Under the pieces are notes generated by a model. That model made no database searches and was not told the origin of the DNA. It saw only the letters and a program-made list of their open reading frames with translations. Source: Spiroplasma endosymbiont of 'Nebria riversi' (GTDB taxonomy: Bacteria; Bacillota_I; Bacilli_A; Mycoplasmatales; Nriv7). From it: a DNA stretch of 64,000 bases. Below, piece by piece: positions 46,120-58,686 of the stretch. Every line of letters starts with the position of its first letter. The stretch's first letter is position 1. Made by a program: the position numbers and the translations under genes. The stretch is from positions 806,001-870,000 of the forward strand of contig NZ_CP065193.1 of NCBI RefSeq assembly GCF_018831625.1. The letters run 5' to 3'.

Positions 46120-46139
46120 AAAAAATTATTTTATTAGTT

Positions 46140-46367
46140 CTAAGGTTTTTTTTGATTACGACGCATCGCATTCATCACAGCTTTAATTTGTGATTCGGAA
46201 GGTTTTCTTCCCATTTGCATATACATTGCTCGAATCATTTTTTCATTAACTGGCGGATTATCTCTTAATTGCTTTTCAAACATCTTTTTAGATATTAAAA
46301 ATGCTAATAACCCCCCCATTACTAAACCACCAACAAGACCAATTAACAATCCTGCTCATCAAGGCAT
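46140..46367 (-). CDS. UPF0154 family small membrane protein
   Basis: 75 residues, MPWWAGLLIGLVGGLVMGG then one TM helix and a soluble FEKQLRDNPPVNEKMIRAMY, MGRKPSESQIKAVM pattern that is diagnostic for UPF0154 (YneF-like). The first two Trp are TGA, so the frame looks shorter under the standard code. AAAGGAG ribosome site lies in the end of tkt. In Firmicutes this family also sits beside tkt. Function unknown. Confidence 0.9.
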
Positions 46368-46368
46368 T

Positions 46369-48393
46369 TTATCTTTTCTCCTTTATATTATCTTTTTGTA
46401 ATAATTTTTTAACTTGTAATACAATATTATCAACAGTAAATCCTAATTTATTCATTATATCTTGCATTGGTGCTGATATTCCAAATCTGTCAATACCAAA
46501 AGTTATCCCATTATCAACATATTTATGTCATCCTCAAGTTGAAGCCATTTCTAAACTTATCTTTTTAACATTCTGCGGAAGCACTTCTAACTTATAAGTC
46601 ACATCTTGACAATCAAAAACAGTTGTTGAAGGCATAGAAACAACACGAATAGTATTAATATTTTCTTTTTGTAATTGTTGCTGAACTTTTAATGCTAATT
46701 GCACTTCACTACCAGTAGCAATAATTATTAATTCTAATTGTGATTTTTCAGGACTAATAATATATCCGCCTTTTAATGCTTTATTAACATCACTAGAAAT
46801 AATTTGCGGTAAATTTTGTCGCGAAACTAAAATTGCTGTAGGCTTATTTTTACTATTCAATGCACAAATATAACTAGCAATTGTTTCTTTCATATCACAA
46901 GGACGAAAAACATTTAAGTTAGGTAATGCTCTTAACATTGAAATTTGTTCTACCGGTTGATGGGTCGGCCCATCTTCACCAACAGCAATTGAATCGTGAC
47001 TAAAAACAAAAATATTAGGAATTTCCATTAATGAAGCTAAACGAATTGCAGGTTTCATATAATCACTAAAAATTAAAAAAGTAGCAACAAATGAGCGAAC
47101 AGTTTTTTGTAATAGCAAACCATTACTAATAGCACCCATTCCAAATTCGCGAACGCCAAACATAATATTACGACCTTGTAAATTATTAGATGCAAAGTAT
47201 CCATCACTTCCTAAAACTTTTGTTGATGATGATAAATCAGCACTACCACCAATAAATAATGGCAATTTTTTACTAATAGTTTTTAATACTATTGATGAAC
47301 AATCTCTTGTTGCCATATCTTGTTCAATTAAAATATCTTGAAAATCATTAGCAGTAAAATTATAGTTATGATATAAAGTATCATTAATTTCCTTATATTC
47401 AGTAACATATTTATTAGCATATTCAGTTCACATTTGATTTCAAATTTGTTGTTGTTGTTGACCTCTTTGCGCAACTCTAACTTTAAAATCATTTTTCACA
47501 TCATCAGGAACAAAAAATGGTTCATAATCTCACTTTAAATTTTCTTTTAACTTAATAATATCATCACCTAAAGGGGCACCGTGAACACTGCTAGTTCCTG
47601 CTTTTGAAGCGCCAACACCAATAATAGTTTTAATTTCAATTAAAGTTGGCTTTTCAGTTTCCGCTTTAGCTTGCCTTATTGCTTGACTAATTGCTTTAAA
47701 GTCACTACCCGCAGTAACTAAAATATAATTTCAATTAGCACTTAAAAAACGCTGTTTTGTATTTTCACTTTGTGATAAACTTACTGGACCATCTAATTGA
47801 ATATCATTAGAGTCATATAAAACAATTAAATTACTTAATTTTAAATGACCTGCTAAACTAATAGCTTCTTGACTTATGCCTTCTTGTAAATCACCATCAC
47901 TACAAATAATATAAGTATGATAGTCAAAAATATTAAAATCAGGTTTATTATATTTATGGGCCAGAAAAGTTCTTACTAAATCACAACCAACACCCATTGC
48001 TAATCCTTGTCCTAATGGTCCCGTTGTTGCTTCAACACCAGGTGTTAAATTTCTTTCTGGATGTCCAGGAGTAATTGAATCCAATTGCCGAAAATTTTTA
48101 ACTTCATCAATACTAATATCATAACCACTTAAATGTAATAACGCATACAATAATGCTGAGCCATGTCCAGCTGATAAAATAAAACGATCACGATTAATTC
48201 ATTGGGGATCTTGCGGATTACAATATAAATGTTCACTAAATAGTGCATAACTCATTGGAGCTGCTCCTAAAACAATTCCTGGATGCCCTGAATTAGCTTG
48301 ATTGACAGCTTCAACACCTAACATCTTAATATTATTAATTGACTGCTCACGATTATAATCATCGTTTTCATTTTGAAATTGGTTTTGTGACAT
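46369..48393 (-). CDS. tkt: Transketolase
   Basis: TPP enzyme of the non-oxidative pentose phosphate path. 674 residues; [38 protein letters not shown] motif [61 protein letters not shown]. Several TGA-Trp codons join three apparent fragments. An AAGGAGG site precedes ATG. Confidence 0.97.
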
Positions 48394-48461
48394 ATTATTC
48401 CTCCTTGTTACTTTTCACCATACTTATTTTAATATATTTTTCATAAAATACCTATATTTTA

Positions 48462-50147
48462 CTAACTATTTACCACATTTAACCCCAAAATGTTCAATTG
48501 TTCTTGTTTAACAACACTAGGAGCATGCGTTAACATATCACTACCCTTACTATTCTTGGGAAAAGCAATCACATCACGAATACTATGACTATTACTTAAT
48601 AACATTATTAAACGATCTAATCCCAAGGCAATACCACCATGAATTGGTGCTCCATAGGATAAAGCATTCAAAAGAAAACCAAATTTTTCCTTTTGTTCTT
48701 CAACAGAAACTTGTAAAAACTCTAACATTTTTTGTTGCATTTCAAGACTATGAATTCGCATTGAACCACCACCAACTTCATAACCATTCAATACTAAATC
48801 ATAAGCCTGAGACTTAACTAACAGCGGATTACTAGTAAAATCAATTTCATCTTTAATATTAGGGCGCGTAAAAGGATGATGGGCAGCAACAAATTTTTTA
48901 CTTTCATTATCATAAGCAAATAATGGTCAATTTATAACTCATAAAAATTGATAATCTTCATTAGTAAAAAGATTTAATTGTTTAGCAATAGCCTGTCTTA
49001 TGGCCCCCATTGTATTACAAGCCAATTCATAATTATTTGTAATCATTAAAACTGTTGCTTGATTACTAATTGCTAAATTATTAATGATAGTTTCAGCATT
49101 ATTAGATAATAACTCTGAAGCAATAACTTTATTGTCATAAGTAATATATTCTAACTGTCCCGCCCGATATTGACTAACAATAACTTTTAGGTCTGCTAAT
49201 TGTAAATCAGTTAATAACTGAGAAACAACAATTGCTTTAGTAGTTTTCTTTTTACTACTAGTATTCATTAAACTAAGGTCAATAAGTTTTAAATCATATC
49301 GTAAATCTGGTTTATCACTACCATATAAATCAATTGCTACTTCATAATCTAATTGTAAAAAAGGTATTTTTAGATTAATGTTTTTAGTTTTTAACATTAT
49401 TTCCTGCATCATTTGCTCTAAAAGACTAATAATATCCTTTTGTTCAATAAAACTCATTTCTAAATCTAATTGACTAAATTCTGGTTGGCGGTCACTTCTT
49501 AAATCTTCATCACGAAAACAACGAGCAATTTGATAGTAGCGATCATAACCACCAACCATTAATAATTGCTTAAATATTTGCGGCGACTGTGGTAACGCAT
49601 AAAAATGTCCTTTTTGATTTCTTGCCGGAACTAAATAGTCTCTTGCCCCTTCGGGAGTTGCGCTTGCTAAAATTGGCGTTTCAATTTCTAAAAAATTATT
49701 ATTATTTAAAAAATTGCGCATTATTTGCATAACTTGATGACGCAAAATTATTTTATCTTGCATTACTTGTCTTCGTAAATCTAAAAACCGATATTCTAAA
49801 CGCGTTTCCTCTAAACTTTCATTATCTAATGGTGATACTTGTGATTTAGTTATTAACTCTAAATTAGTACAAATAATTTCAATATTTCCTGTTGATAAAT
49901 TATTATTTTTAGATTTACGAAGCACTACCATACCATTAACTTTAATAACATCATCAGCGCTTAAACTTTTAGCAAGAACATAGTTAGGATTTTCACTATT
50001 AATTATAATTTGCGTCATCCCATAACGATCGCGTAAATCTAAAAATATTAAATTATTAAGTTTACGAATTGTATGAACTCAACCACAAAGGTTAACTTCT
50101 AAATTAACATTTTCTTCTCTTAATTCACCACAATTATGACTTCTCAT
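48462..50147 (-). CDS. aspS: Aspartyl-tRNA synthetase
   Basis: Class II synthetase, 561 residues: N-terminal OB fold ([20 protein letters not shown]), motif 1 region [20 protein letters not shown], motif 2 [20 protein letters not shown], bacterial GAD domain, motif 3 [13 protein letters not shown]. Starts with the ATG overlapping the hisS stop by one base (TAATG). No GatCAB genes are in view, so discrimination for Asn-tRNA cannot be assessed. Confidence 0.96.
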
Positions 50148-51424
50148 TATTTATCTCCCTTATTTGCATTCAAATAATTAATTAATTCATTAATACTAAT
50201 CTTTTCTTCTACCTTAGTTTCCTGATTTTTAATAGTTAAATTATTCTCTTTAACTTCGCTATCACCAATAATGATAACAAAACGACAATCTAATTTAGAA
50301 ACAACATTAAACTGAGACTTAATATTCCTTTGTTCATAATCCATATCACTAATAAAATTATTACTTCTTAAAGTTAATAATACATTAGTTGCTAATTCAT
50401 AACCAGTAGAGGTTAAAGCAATAATGTATACATCAACCAATGGAAGCATTTTTTTAATAAATTCTGAATGATTTTCAGTAGCATTAATTAATCTTTCAAT
50501 TCCGATTGCAAAACCAATTGCTGGAACTGATTTTTGATTTTTTAATAATTCCTCAACTAAATTATCATAACGACCACCACCAATTAATGTATTCTGTCCT
50601 TCAACACCCGTCTCTAAACTAATAATTTCAAAAACAATATCATTATAATAGTCTAAACCGCGAACTAATTTACTATCAATTTCATATTTAACTTTTAAAT
50701 TATCCAATAACTTTATTAATCTTGTAAAATATTCTTGTTCTTCAACAGAATAAGTTTCACTAATTATTGGTAAATTTTTAATATTTTGATCAATTTTACA
50801 ATCTAATACTCGCAAGGTATTTTTAGTAATTCTTCTTTGACAATCCTCACATAATGTTGTGCTTATATCTTGTAAAAATGTTTTTAAAATTTGTTGATAT
50901 TTATTTTGGGTTGCTTTTGCTCCTAAAAAATTTATTTTAAGAATAATATTATTAATCTTTAACGATTTAACAATATCCATTGCTAAACAAATAATTTCAG
51001 CATCTAAATAAATAGTTTTTTTACCAAAAACTTCCACACCAAATTGCGTAAATTGTCTTTGACGCCCTCGTTGTGGTCGCTCATAGCGAAACATATGTCC
51101 ATAGTAAAATAATTTTAAAGGTAATCCTAAAACATCAACTAATTTATTTTCAATTACTGCTCTAACAATTGGCGCTGTATTTTCAGGACGAAGCGCTAAT
51201 TCACGACCTTTTTTATCTTGAAAGTTAAACATTTCTTTACTAACAATATCGCTATTAATACCAACAGTTCTTTGAAATAATTCATAATGTTCAAATATTG
51301 GCGTACTAATTTCTTCATAATTATATTTTTTAACAATATCTCGTAAAATTTGTTGTAATTTATATCGTTGTTTATTTTGAATTGGTAAAATATCATTAGT
51401 ACCTCTGGGGGCTTTATATTCCAT
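50147..51424 (-). CDS. hisS: Histidyl-tRNA synthetase
   Basis: 425 residues with PRGTNDILP near the start, motif 2 GHMFRYERPQRGRQRQFTQ, the HisA motif LVRGLDYYNDIVFE, motif 3 AIGFAIGIERL and a C-terminal anticodon domain. No in-frame TGA. GGAGAGA ribosome site before ATG. Pairs with aspS as in most Firmicutes. Confidence 0.97.
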   Translation of the reverse strand: MEYKAPRGTNDILPIQNKQRYKLQQILRDIVKKYNYEEISTPIFEHYELFQRTVGINSDIVSKEMFNFQDKKGRELALRPENTAPIVRAVIENKLVDVLGLPLKLFYYGHMFRYERPQRGRQRQFTQFGVEVFGKKTIYLDAEIICLAMDIVKSLKINNIILKINFLGAKATQNKYQQILKTFLQDISTTLCEDCQRRITKNTLRVLDCKIDQNIKNLPIISETYSVEEQEYFTRLIKLLDNLKVKYEIDSKLVRGLDYYNDIVFEIISLETGVEGQNTLIGGGRYDNLVEELLKNQKSVPAIGFAIGIERLINATENHSEFIKKMLPLVDVYIIALTSTGYELATNVLLTLRSNNFISDMDYEQRNIKSQFNVVSKLDCRFVIIIGDSEVKENNLTIKNQETKVEEKISINELINYLNANKGDK

Positions 51425-51497
51425 ACATTTCTCTCCTTAGACTTACTTTCACTACTAATTTTACTAGTTATTTACAAAAATTAAAAATTTTTCAATA

Positions 51498-51534
51498 AAA
51501 ACTTCTTGTTGTTGTCTTAACTACAAGAAGTTTT
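51498..51534 (-). terminator. Terminator after the DUF2130 gene
   Basis: AAAACTTCTTGT / ACAAGAAGTTTT stem followed on the minus strand by T-rich sequence. Confidence 0.85.
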
Positions 51535-51540
51535 TTAAAA

Positions 51541-53061
51541 TTACAATAATTTTTTTAAAGAATCCTCAATTTTAGCAATTAATATTTCTTGTAAATTCTC
51601 TTTAACGCTTTTTAATTTCTCATTAGAATTTTGAATTTGTTGAATATGCTTTTCAAACTTAATAAACTCTCGCATCGCTTTACCAATTAAAGAACTAAAT
51701 TCATCTTGTAATCAAATATTAAAGCGTTCTTTAAATTCCTGATCATTTTTATTAGTTAAAGATTGTAATGATAAAGCAAATTCTTTTTTAATTAAAAATT
51801 TTAAAATATTAACAATTAATGCAATAACTTCAAGGTCAGTATTAATAATAAAAATATCACGATATTTTGAAGAACGACTAAATGGTGCTTTAGCATAAGT
51901 TCAAACAATAATGCCAAACTTAGCATTTCATTCTTTTAATTCAATTGCTAATTTTTCCTCTCATTTACTATCTAATTTTTCTTGATTTTTTAACTCAAAT
52001 AAGATATTACCAACTACTTTATTATCCTCTTCATCATTCAAAACTCCTAACCTAAAATCAGGTTTTTTACCATTAATGGTTTTAGTTGTTTTTTCAAAAT
52101 GATCATTTGGGAAAAATGATGGCATTTTACCTGCAAAATCATTTTCTAAATTAGCTCCTAAAATTCCTGTTCTAATATTTCGTCCTTGTTCTAATTTAAG
52201 TTTTAATTCAGTTGTTTCATCAACTAACTTATTAATTTCTTCTTGTTTAGAATTAATAATTTCAGTTTCTTTTTTTGCTACTAATTCTTGGACCTTAGCA
52301 TCATTAGTTTTAACTAACATATCTAATTGATGATTTTTCTCTTGTAAATCATTAATGTTTTTTTGATAGTCTTTATTTAAAGTATCCAACTTATTTTGTT
52401 GTAAATTACTTCACTCTTTTTCTTTTTCAGCCAAAATAACCTTAATATCTGCTTCCTTTGTTTTCTTTTCGTTTTCTAAAATACTAATTTTATCCTTTAA
52501 TAAATCAATTTCTTGTTGTTTATTTTTAGTAATTTCAAGTTCTTTTTCTGTAAACGATTTTTCTCGTTGAGATGCATTAGTTTTTTCTTTAATATCTAAA
52601 TCTTTTATTTTAGAATTTAACTTATCAATTATCTTTTGATAATTATCTTTAATATCAGCAATTTCTTTTTGTTTTTGTTTTTCAATATTGCTTTTTTCTT
52701 TCAAAATAGAAACTTCAATATCAGCCTTTTTTGTTTCTTCTTGGGATTTTAAATTGCTCTTAGCAGCGTTTAATTGTTGGTTTAAACCATCTAAAATTTG
52801 TTGATGGGCTTCTTTTATTTTATACAATTCATTATTGTGTTGCTTATTTCACTCATTTTCTTTTTCATTTACTAGACTAGTAATTTCTATTGCTTTTTGT
52901 TTTTGAAAATCAGCATCTAATTGATTTTTTAACTTATCACAATATTCTTGCTCCTTACGATTAAAAAATTGTTGTAAATATGATAATGCTTGATGACTCT
53001 TTTCAAAATCCTTTTCGGTAATTTCTTGATGACAATGTGGACATTGAATTATAAATGACAT
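51541..53061 (-). CDS. DUF2130 coiled-coil protein with N-terminal zinc motif
   Basis: 506 residues. The start has a zinc-binding IQCPHCHQEITEKDF; residues about 30-290 form a long Lys/Glu-rich coiled coil; the C-terminal domain (RTGILGANLENDFAGKMPSF, GNILFELKNQEKLDSKWEEK, AKFGIIVWTYAKAPFSRSS) matches the DUF2130 family pattern. That domain has nuclease-like spacing (ELKN), but the function is not established. Several TGA-Trp. Confidence 0.85.
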
Positions 53062-53230
53062 TAGTTAAATCCTTTCTTTTTTTAATTTTATAAATTAATA
53101 TTATCATTAACAATCTGAAATAAATTTCTATTCTAGATTATTTTCTAAACATTTTATATTAATTTTAAAAAAATAAAATGTCGCCCTCTATAAATAAAAA
53201 AGACATTTTTCTTTACTGCATTAATTAATA

Positions 53231-53285
53231 TGGATAGGTTACAATAAGTTGGACCATTTTTATCTTCCTACTTTCTTAATAATTT
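53231..53285 (-). mobile_element. IS3 remnant, left part (two left ends joined)
   Basis: TGGATAGGTTACAATAAGTT (a + oriented left tip) is fused after TTGGACCA to reverse-oriented left-end sequence (TTTTTATCTTCCTACTTTCT). The IS1595-like copy D is inserted at its edge; the rest resumes at 54431. Confidence 0.8.
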
Positions 53286-54430
53286 TTTTAATTTTGTAGA
53301 AAACTCTTGATATTTATTGAATATACTTAATTTTAGGTATATTTTTAATATGATAGAGGTGGATAATAATTATGGAAAAAATAATTCAAGAACTAGTAAA
53401 TACTTTAACAGATGATCAATTTTTAGAATTTTATGAAAAAGTCAAACAACAAGCAGAATTAATAAAAAAACAAAAACGTTTAAATGAAATTGATCAAAAA
53501 TTTAGAGCACAAGGTATTAAATGCCCTAAATGTGAATCTTACCATCGCGTTAAAAATGGACATAATTCAGAAGGAAAACAAAAATATTTATGTAAAAATT
53601 GCCGTGCAAGTTTTGACGCTTTTCGTAATCATTTTATTTATTGAAATCATTTAAATTATGAACAATGAAATTTATTGATTCAAATTTCATTGCTGGGGCA
53701 ATCTAGTAAAACAATTTCTCGTTTTATTAAAACTACATTAAAAACTGCTTGATATAATCGTCAAAAATTAATGAAATCAAAACAATTAGAAAATACCCAA
53801 TTAAAATTTAAAAAATTATCTGGTAAAATCCAAATCGATGAAACATTTATTAAAGAAATTCATAAAGGAAATTTCAAACATAAAACTGATCCACGAAGAA
53901 TTCACCTTGACCCATTCGCAACTAATACTAAATGCTGTATTCAAATGGCAGTTGATAATAATAACAATATTTATGTTAAATCCACAAACACCAAACGCTT
54001 ACAAAAACAATGAGTTATTGAAAATATGAGCAAAGAATTAATTAACCAAAATTCAATTATTACTTCTGATATGCAAAAATTATATTTTTTAGTAGCAAAA
54101 CAAACAAATTCTACTTTATGTTTAACTAAAACAACAATTAATACTGAATCTAGTTATCGTAACTTAAATAAAATCAGTAAATTACAATCTAGTCTTAAAG
54201 AAGCCTTAATTCATTATCATGGTTTAGGTTTTACTAATATTAAAAATTATTTAAATCTCTAAAAATGAAAATACCAACATAAGGGTTTAACTCCAAACCA
54301 ACAAACAGCGGTATTATATTTTAATGTATAAAAAATTAAAGTAAAAATGGTAATTTTACATAAAAGCCTTTTAAAATTATCAAGTTGATGATTTTTTTTA
54401 TTTTATCAAGAGTTTTCGAAAAAATTAAAA
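53286..54430 (+). mobile_element. IS1595-like element, copy D (full length, 8-bp target duplication)
   Basis: 1145 bp between TTTTAATTTTGTAG and CGAAAAAATTAAAA, flanked by AATAATTT on both sides (53278-53285 and 54431-54438), inside an IS3 remnant. This fixes the ends of the family. Removing one repeat and the element restores continuous IS3 sequence. Confidence 0.93.
53372..54262 (+). CDS. IS1595-like transposase, copy D (best preserved)
   Basis: 296 residues, AGAGGTGG ribosome site. Zinc ribbon CPKC ... CKNC, KLSGKIQIDETFIKE with the first catalytic Asp, and SIITSDMQKLY with the second. All internal TGA codons are Trp. A TGA-to-TAA change at 54260-54262 removes the last 23 residues found in the other copies (WKWKYQHKG...YFNV), so activity is uncertain. 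Confidence 0.82.
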
Positions 54431-54491
54431 AATAATTTTATTTTATTTGAAAGTCCACATAAATATGGTCCAAATTATTGCAACCTATCCA
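54431..54491 (-). mobile_element. IS3 remnant, right part
   Basis: Continues the reverse-oriented IS3 left end (GAAAGTCCACATAAATATGG) to the outer tip CCTATCCA. Its tip cuts into the next IS1595-like fragment. Confidence 0.8.
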
Positions 54492-54749
54492 GGTAAGATT
54501 CACATTTAGGGCATTTAATACCTTGTGCTCTAAATTTTTGATCAATTTCATTTAAACGTTTTTGTTTTTTTATTAATTCTGCTTGTTGTTTGACTTTTTC
54601 ATAAAATTCTAAAAATTGATCATCTGTTAAAGTATTTACTAGTTCTTGAATTATTTTGTCCATAATTATTACCCACCCCTATCACATTAAAAATATACCT
54701 AAAATTAAGTATATTCAATAAATATCAAGAGTTTTCTACAAAATTAAAA
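54492..54749 (-). mobile_element. IS1595-like element, copy E (N-terminal fragment)
   Basis: Start of the transposase (MDKIIQELVNTLTDDQFLEF) through the zinc ribbon's first Cys pair, plus the left terminal repeat; the remainder is replaced by the IS3 tip, which adds YLDRLQ and a stop to the broken frame. Confidence 0.85.
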
Positions 54750-54974
54750 AAATCAAATAATTCGTATTTTAATTATGTTAAATTTTCAAATTTTTTACCC
54801 TTGATAAATTCCGTTTTAAAAGTTTTGTAAGTTGTTTCAGCCACAGCATTTTCATAAGGACAACTCTTATTGCTTAATGATCTTTTAATTTTAAAAGTGC
54901 TTAAAATTTCATCAATAATTTTATTTTATTTGAAAGTCCACATAAATATGGTCCAACTTATTGTAACCTATCCA
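54745..54974 (-). mobile_element. IS3 internal-deletion derivative
   Basis: A diverged piece of orfB (the catalytic Glu region) fused at AATAATTTTATTTT to the left end, missing orfA and most of orfB. More diverged than other copies, so probably oldest. Its tip overlaps the end of phoU. Confidence 0.82.
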
Positions 54975-55629
54975 CATAATGAGTTCTCTGAGAAATAAAT
55001 AGTAATAAGGTTTCAGTAATATTAACTAAATGATCACCAGATCGCTCTAAATATTTTAATTGTTGCATAATTCCTATATAAATTCATATTTTATCTTCAG
55101 TAACATTATCTAAAACTAAATCAATTAACAAAGTATTAATATCATTATATTCACTATCAACAATATCATCTAATCTAATAATAGTTTTAATAATTTTCTT
55201 ACCTCATTGTGTTTCATCAGCAAGAACTTTAATAATAAACTGCATAATTTTTAAGACTTTTTTAGATAATTGACCAATATATTTACTATATTTAACAGGT
55301 GGTTTATCTTTTAAATAAAAATTATCAATGTTGCGAGCATAATCAGAAATTCTTTCTAATTCTTTGACAATTGACATATAGCCAATAATATGGTGTAAAT
55401 CGCTAGCAACTGGTTGTTGCTTAGCAATTCTTCAAATGGCACTATATAAAATTTCAGCATAAAATTTGTTAATATTATTATCATTCGCAACAATTATTTT
55501 ATATTTACTAATACTTTCTTCTTCTAAAGCCTTAATAACTTCTTTATGTTGTTTCATTGTTAAATTAAATAATTCAATAATATTATTTTTCAAGCTTTCA
55601 ATCTCAATATTAAATTTAGTTCTTAACAT
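54958..55629 (-). CDS. phoU: PhoU-like phosphate regulator, C-terminus supplied by IS3
   Basis: 223 residues in two PhoU three-helix repeats: KELERISDYARNI in the first and YLERSGDHLVNITETLL in the second, the metal-binding E/D motifs. ATG at 55629 is chosen over an earlier one because GGAGG lies eight bases upstream. The last residues VDRLQ and TAA come from the IS3 tip; only the extreme tail of the native protein is lost, so it may work. PhoU normally restrains the Pst phosphate transporter; pst genes are not in view. Confidence 0.88.
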
Positions 55630-55697
55630 TTTAATAGCCTCCATTGGATTAAATCATTAATATTTTACCCTTATCATACTAAATAATACACGATAAA

Positions 55698-58637
55698 TTA
55701 ATTAGCAGAAGTAACTAAATTTTTTGCTTGTTCTAATCTAATAGCAACCATTTTAGTAACACCTTTACTTTGCATTGTTGTGCCATACAATGTATCACAG
55801 TTTTCCATTGTTCCTGGGCGATGCGTGATAACAATAAATTGTGTTTCCGTAGCAAAAGACTTTAAATACTTAGCAAATCTTTCAACATTAGCAACATCTA
55901 ATGGTGCTTCCACTTCATCAAGAATAACAATTGGTAAAGGGCGTGCCTTTAAAATTGCAAAAAGCACTGCTAAAGCTACTAGTGATTTTTCACCACCTGA
56001 TAATAAATTCAAGTTAGTAATAGTTTTTCCTGGTAAATTTACTAAAATATCAATTCCAGTTTCTAAAATATTATTAGGATCAGTATATGCCAAACTAGCA
56101 GTACCACCAGCAAAAAGAACTTTAAAAGTTTCTGGCAAAACTTTATTAATATCTTTAATGGTCGCATCAAAACGAGTTATCATAATTTTATCCATATCTT
56201 TAATAGCAGTAAGTAATTGTTTTTTACCATTATTTAATTCTTGTTCTTGTTCTTTTAAAAATTGATATCGCTCATTAATTGTTTCATATTCAGAAATAGC
56301 ATCAATATTTACTGGCCCTAAATCTTGTAATTCTTGGCGTAATAAAATAATTTGTTCACGAACTTCTTTAATATCACCAATCGGGTCTTGACCATACTTT
56401 CCATAACCATATTCATAAGTTAAACGATATTCTCGCGCTAATCTTTCTAAATTTTGTTGTAAACAATTATCGATTGCTAACTTTTGATAGTTATATTCTT
56501 GTAATAGTTTCTCTTGATTTTTATACTCAGTACGCATTTTTTTTATTTCTAAAGTTAATGAATATAATTGATTACTATAAGTTTCTCGCAAAGCTCTTTG
56601 TGTTTGTTGTTGCTCAGCAATTTTTAATTTTTCTAACTTTAAATTACTAATTTTATTTTCTAATATTAGTCGCTCATCAAGTTTTTGATTAAAATCATCA
56701 CTAACTCGCATTTTTTTCTTTGTTAAATGTTGATATTCTTGCTCAATTATTCTTTGTTTTTGTTCATTACTTTGTTTACTTTGTTGAAACTTACCTAAAT
56801 GCAATTGTTTTTGTTCTAATTCATTATTTAAAGTTATTATTTTCTCTTTAATACTTTGCCATTTTTGATAATAAGTTTGAACTAATTGTTCTAATTCACT
56901 AATTTTAGTTTTTAAATTATTAACTTGCTCTTCATTATTAAATAAAAATGGCTTAACTCTTTTGTGGCCACCACTAATACTGCCCCCAGAGCGAATAACA
57001 TCACCTTGTAAAGTAATAATATGATACTTCCGATAAGTCAAATGAGCAATTTCATTTGCTTGCGCTAAACTCTCAACAATAATTATTCTTCCTAATAAAA
57101 AACGCATTACTGGTTCAAACTTAACATTAGTAGTTAATAATTCATAAGCAATACCAATAAAACCTTTTTGAGTTTTTAATAATGATAAATCCTCATTATT
57201 AATCATTTGAATCCGTAAACTATTTAAAGGTAAAAATGTTGCAATTCCACCTTCGTTAGCTTTTAAAAATTGAATTGCACGAATAGCATCACTATCCTTT
57301 TCAACAACAATATGTTGCATACTGCTAGATAAGGCTTCTTGAATAGCTAATTGATAAATACTAGGAACATTAATTAATCGATCAATAGTATCAATAATTC
57401 CTGTTAAATGAATTCGATTATTTAAAATTGTTTTAACACCCTGATAATAATAAGTATTATTACTTTGCAAATCAACTAAATAATCTTGTTTACTTTTTAA
57501 TTCATAAATTTCCTTATTTAAAAGATTGTACTTTTTAACAGCAACTTCTAAATCTTCATTTAATAAAATTCTTTGTTTTTGAAAATCATCAATCATATTT
57601 TGCTGTTCAGTAATTAATTTAGTTTGTTGTAAAATTTCTTGATTAATATTATTAGCATCTTGTTCTAAATCTTGAACTTGATTGTTACTATTAACTTGCT
57701 TTTCATTTTGTTGTGAGATTTTTTCATTTTGTAATAGTTCTAGTTGATTAAGATGTTCATCTAATTGTTGTCCGAATTGTTGCATTTTATTATCAATAGT
57801 AAAAATATTTTCTTGCAACAAATTAATTTTATTATCATAATTAGTAATTTGAACACTTAAATCTTCAGTTTGAGAAGTATATCTTTTAATTTCTAATTGC
57901 AAATCACGAAGCCCTTCATACTGACTAGTAATATCTTTTACTAAAATAGCCACTTCAATAGTTGTCAATTGTTCTTTTTTAGTAACATGTTCTTGTGCTT
58001 TTTTAGCTTGACGACGCAAATAATTAATATTTCTTTCCATCTCAATAATGATGTCATTAATGCGAACTAAATTTTCTTCAGTTTTTTCTAATTTCCGAAC
58101 TGACTCTAATTTGCGTTTTTTATACTTAGATACATTAGCTGCTTCTTCAAATAATAATCTTCTTTCTTCTGGTTTAACTTGTGAAAAATTGGCGACATTA
58201 CCTTGATTAATAATAGCTAATGAACCTTTACTTAAACCAGTACCTAATACTAATTCTTGAACATCCTTTAATCTGCTACGACTTTTATTAATTGAATATT
58301 CATTCTCATTATTATCACGATAAACTCTTCTAGTTATTTCTACTTCATCAAAGTCAATAGGAAAAATGCGTTTTTTATTATTAAAAATTAATTTAACTTC
58401 CGCCATATTTAACTGTGGATATTCAATGCTACCTTGAAAAATAATATCTTGAATATTATCGCCCCGTAATGATTTAATTGATTGTTCGCCCAATACTCAA
58501 CGAATAGCATCATTAATATTAGACTTACCAGAACCATTCGGACCCACAACACCAATAATACCGTGTTCAAAAACTATTTTTGTTGGCTTAGCAAACGATT
58601 TAAACCCATACGCTTCTAATCTTTTTAAAAACACCAT
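55698..58637 (-). CDS. smc: Chromosome segregation ATPase SMC
   Basis: 979 residues. Walker [10 protein letters not shown] near residue 35, long coiled coil, central hinge ([27 protein letters not shown]), second coil, signature [16 protein letters not shown] and Walker [15 protein letters not shown] with the catalytic Glu. One TGA-Trp joins the first 48 codons. The condensin organises and segregates the chromosome with ScpAB. Confidence 0.97.
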
Positions 58638-58686
58638 ATTTATCTACCTCACAAATTTTATTATAACAATATATTTTAACTATGTA

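Noticed and set aside
53170-53212. Terminator near 53.2 kb
   Set aside because: AAAATGTC and GACATTTT could pair, but the loop is long and no gene ends there; too weak to annotate.
53838-54029. 63-codon frame inside the IS1595-like transposase (also repeated in other copies)
   Set aside because: Alternate-frame shadow of the transposase gene; it appears in every copy only because the gene is repeated.
55780-56265. 161-codon plus-strand frame inside smc
   Set aside because: Lies opposite the conserved SMC C-terminal ATPase domain; composition follows the antisense of that domain.
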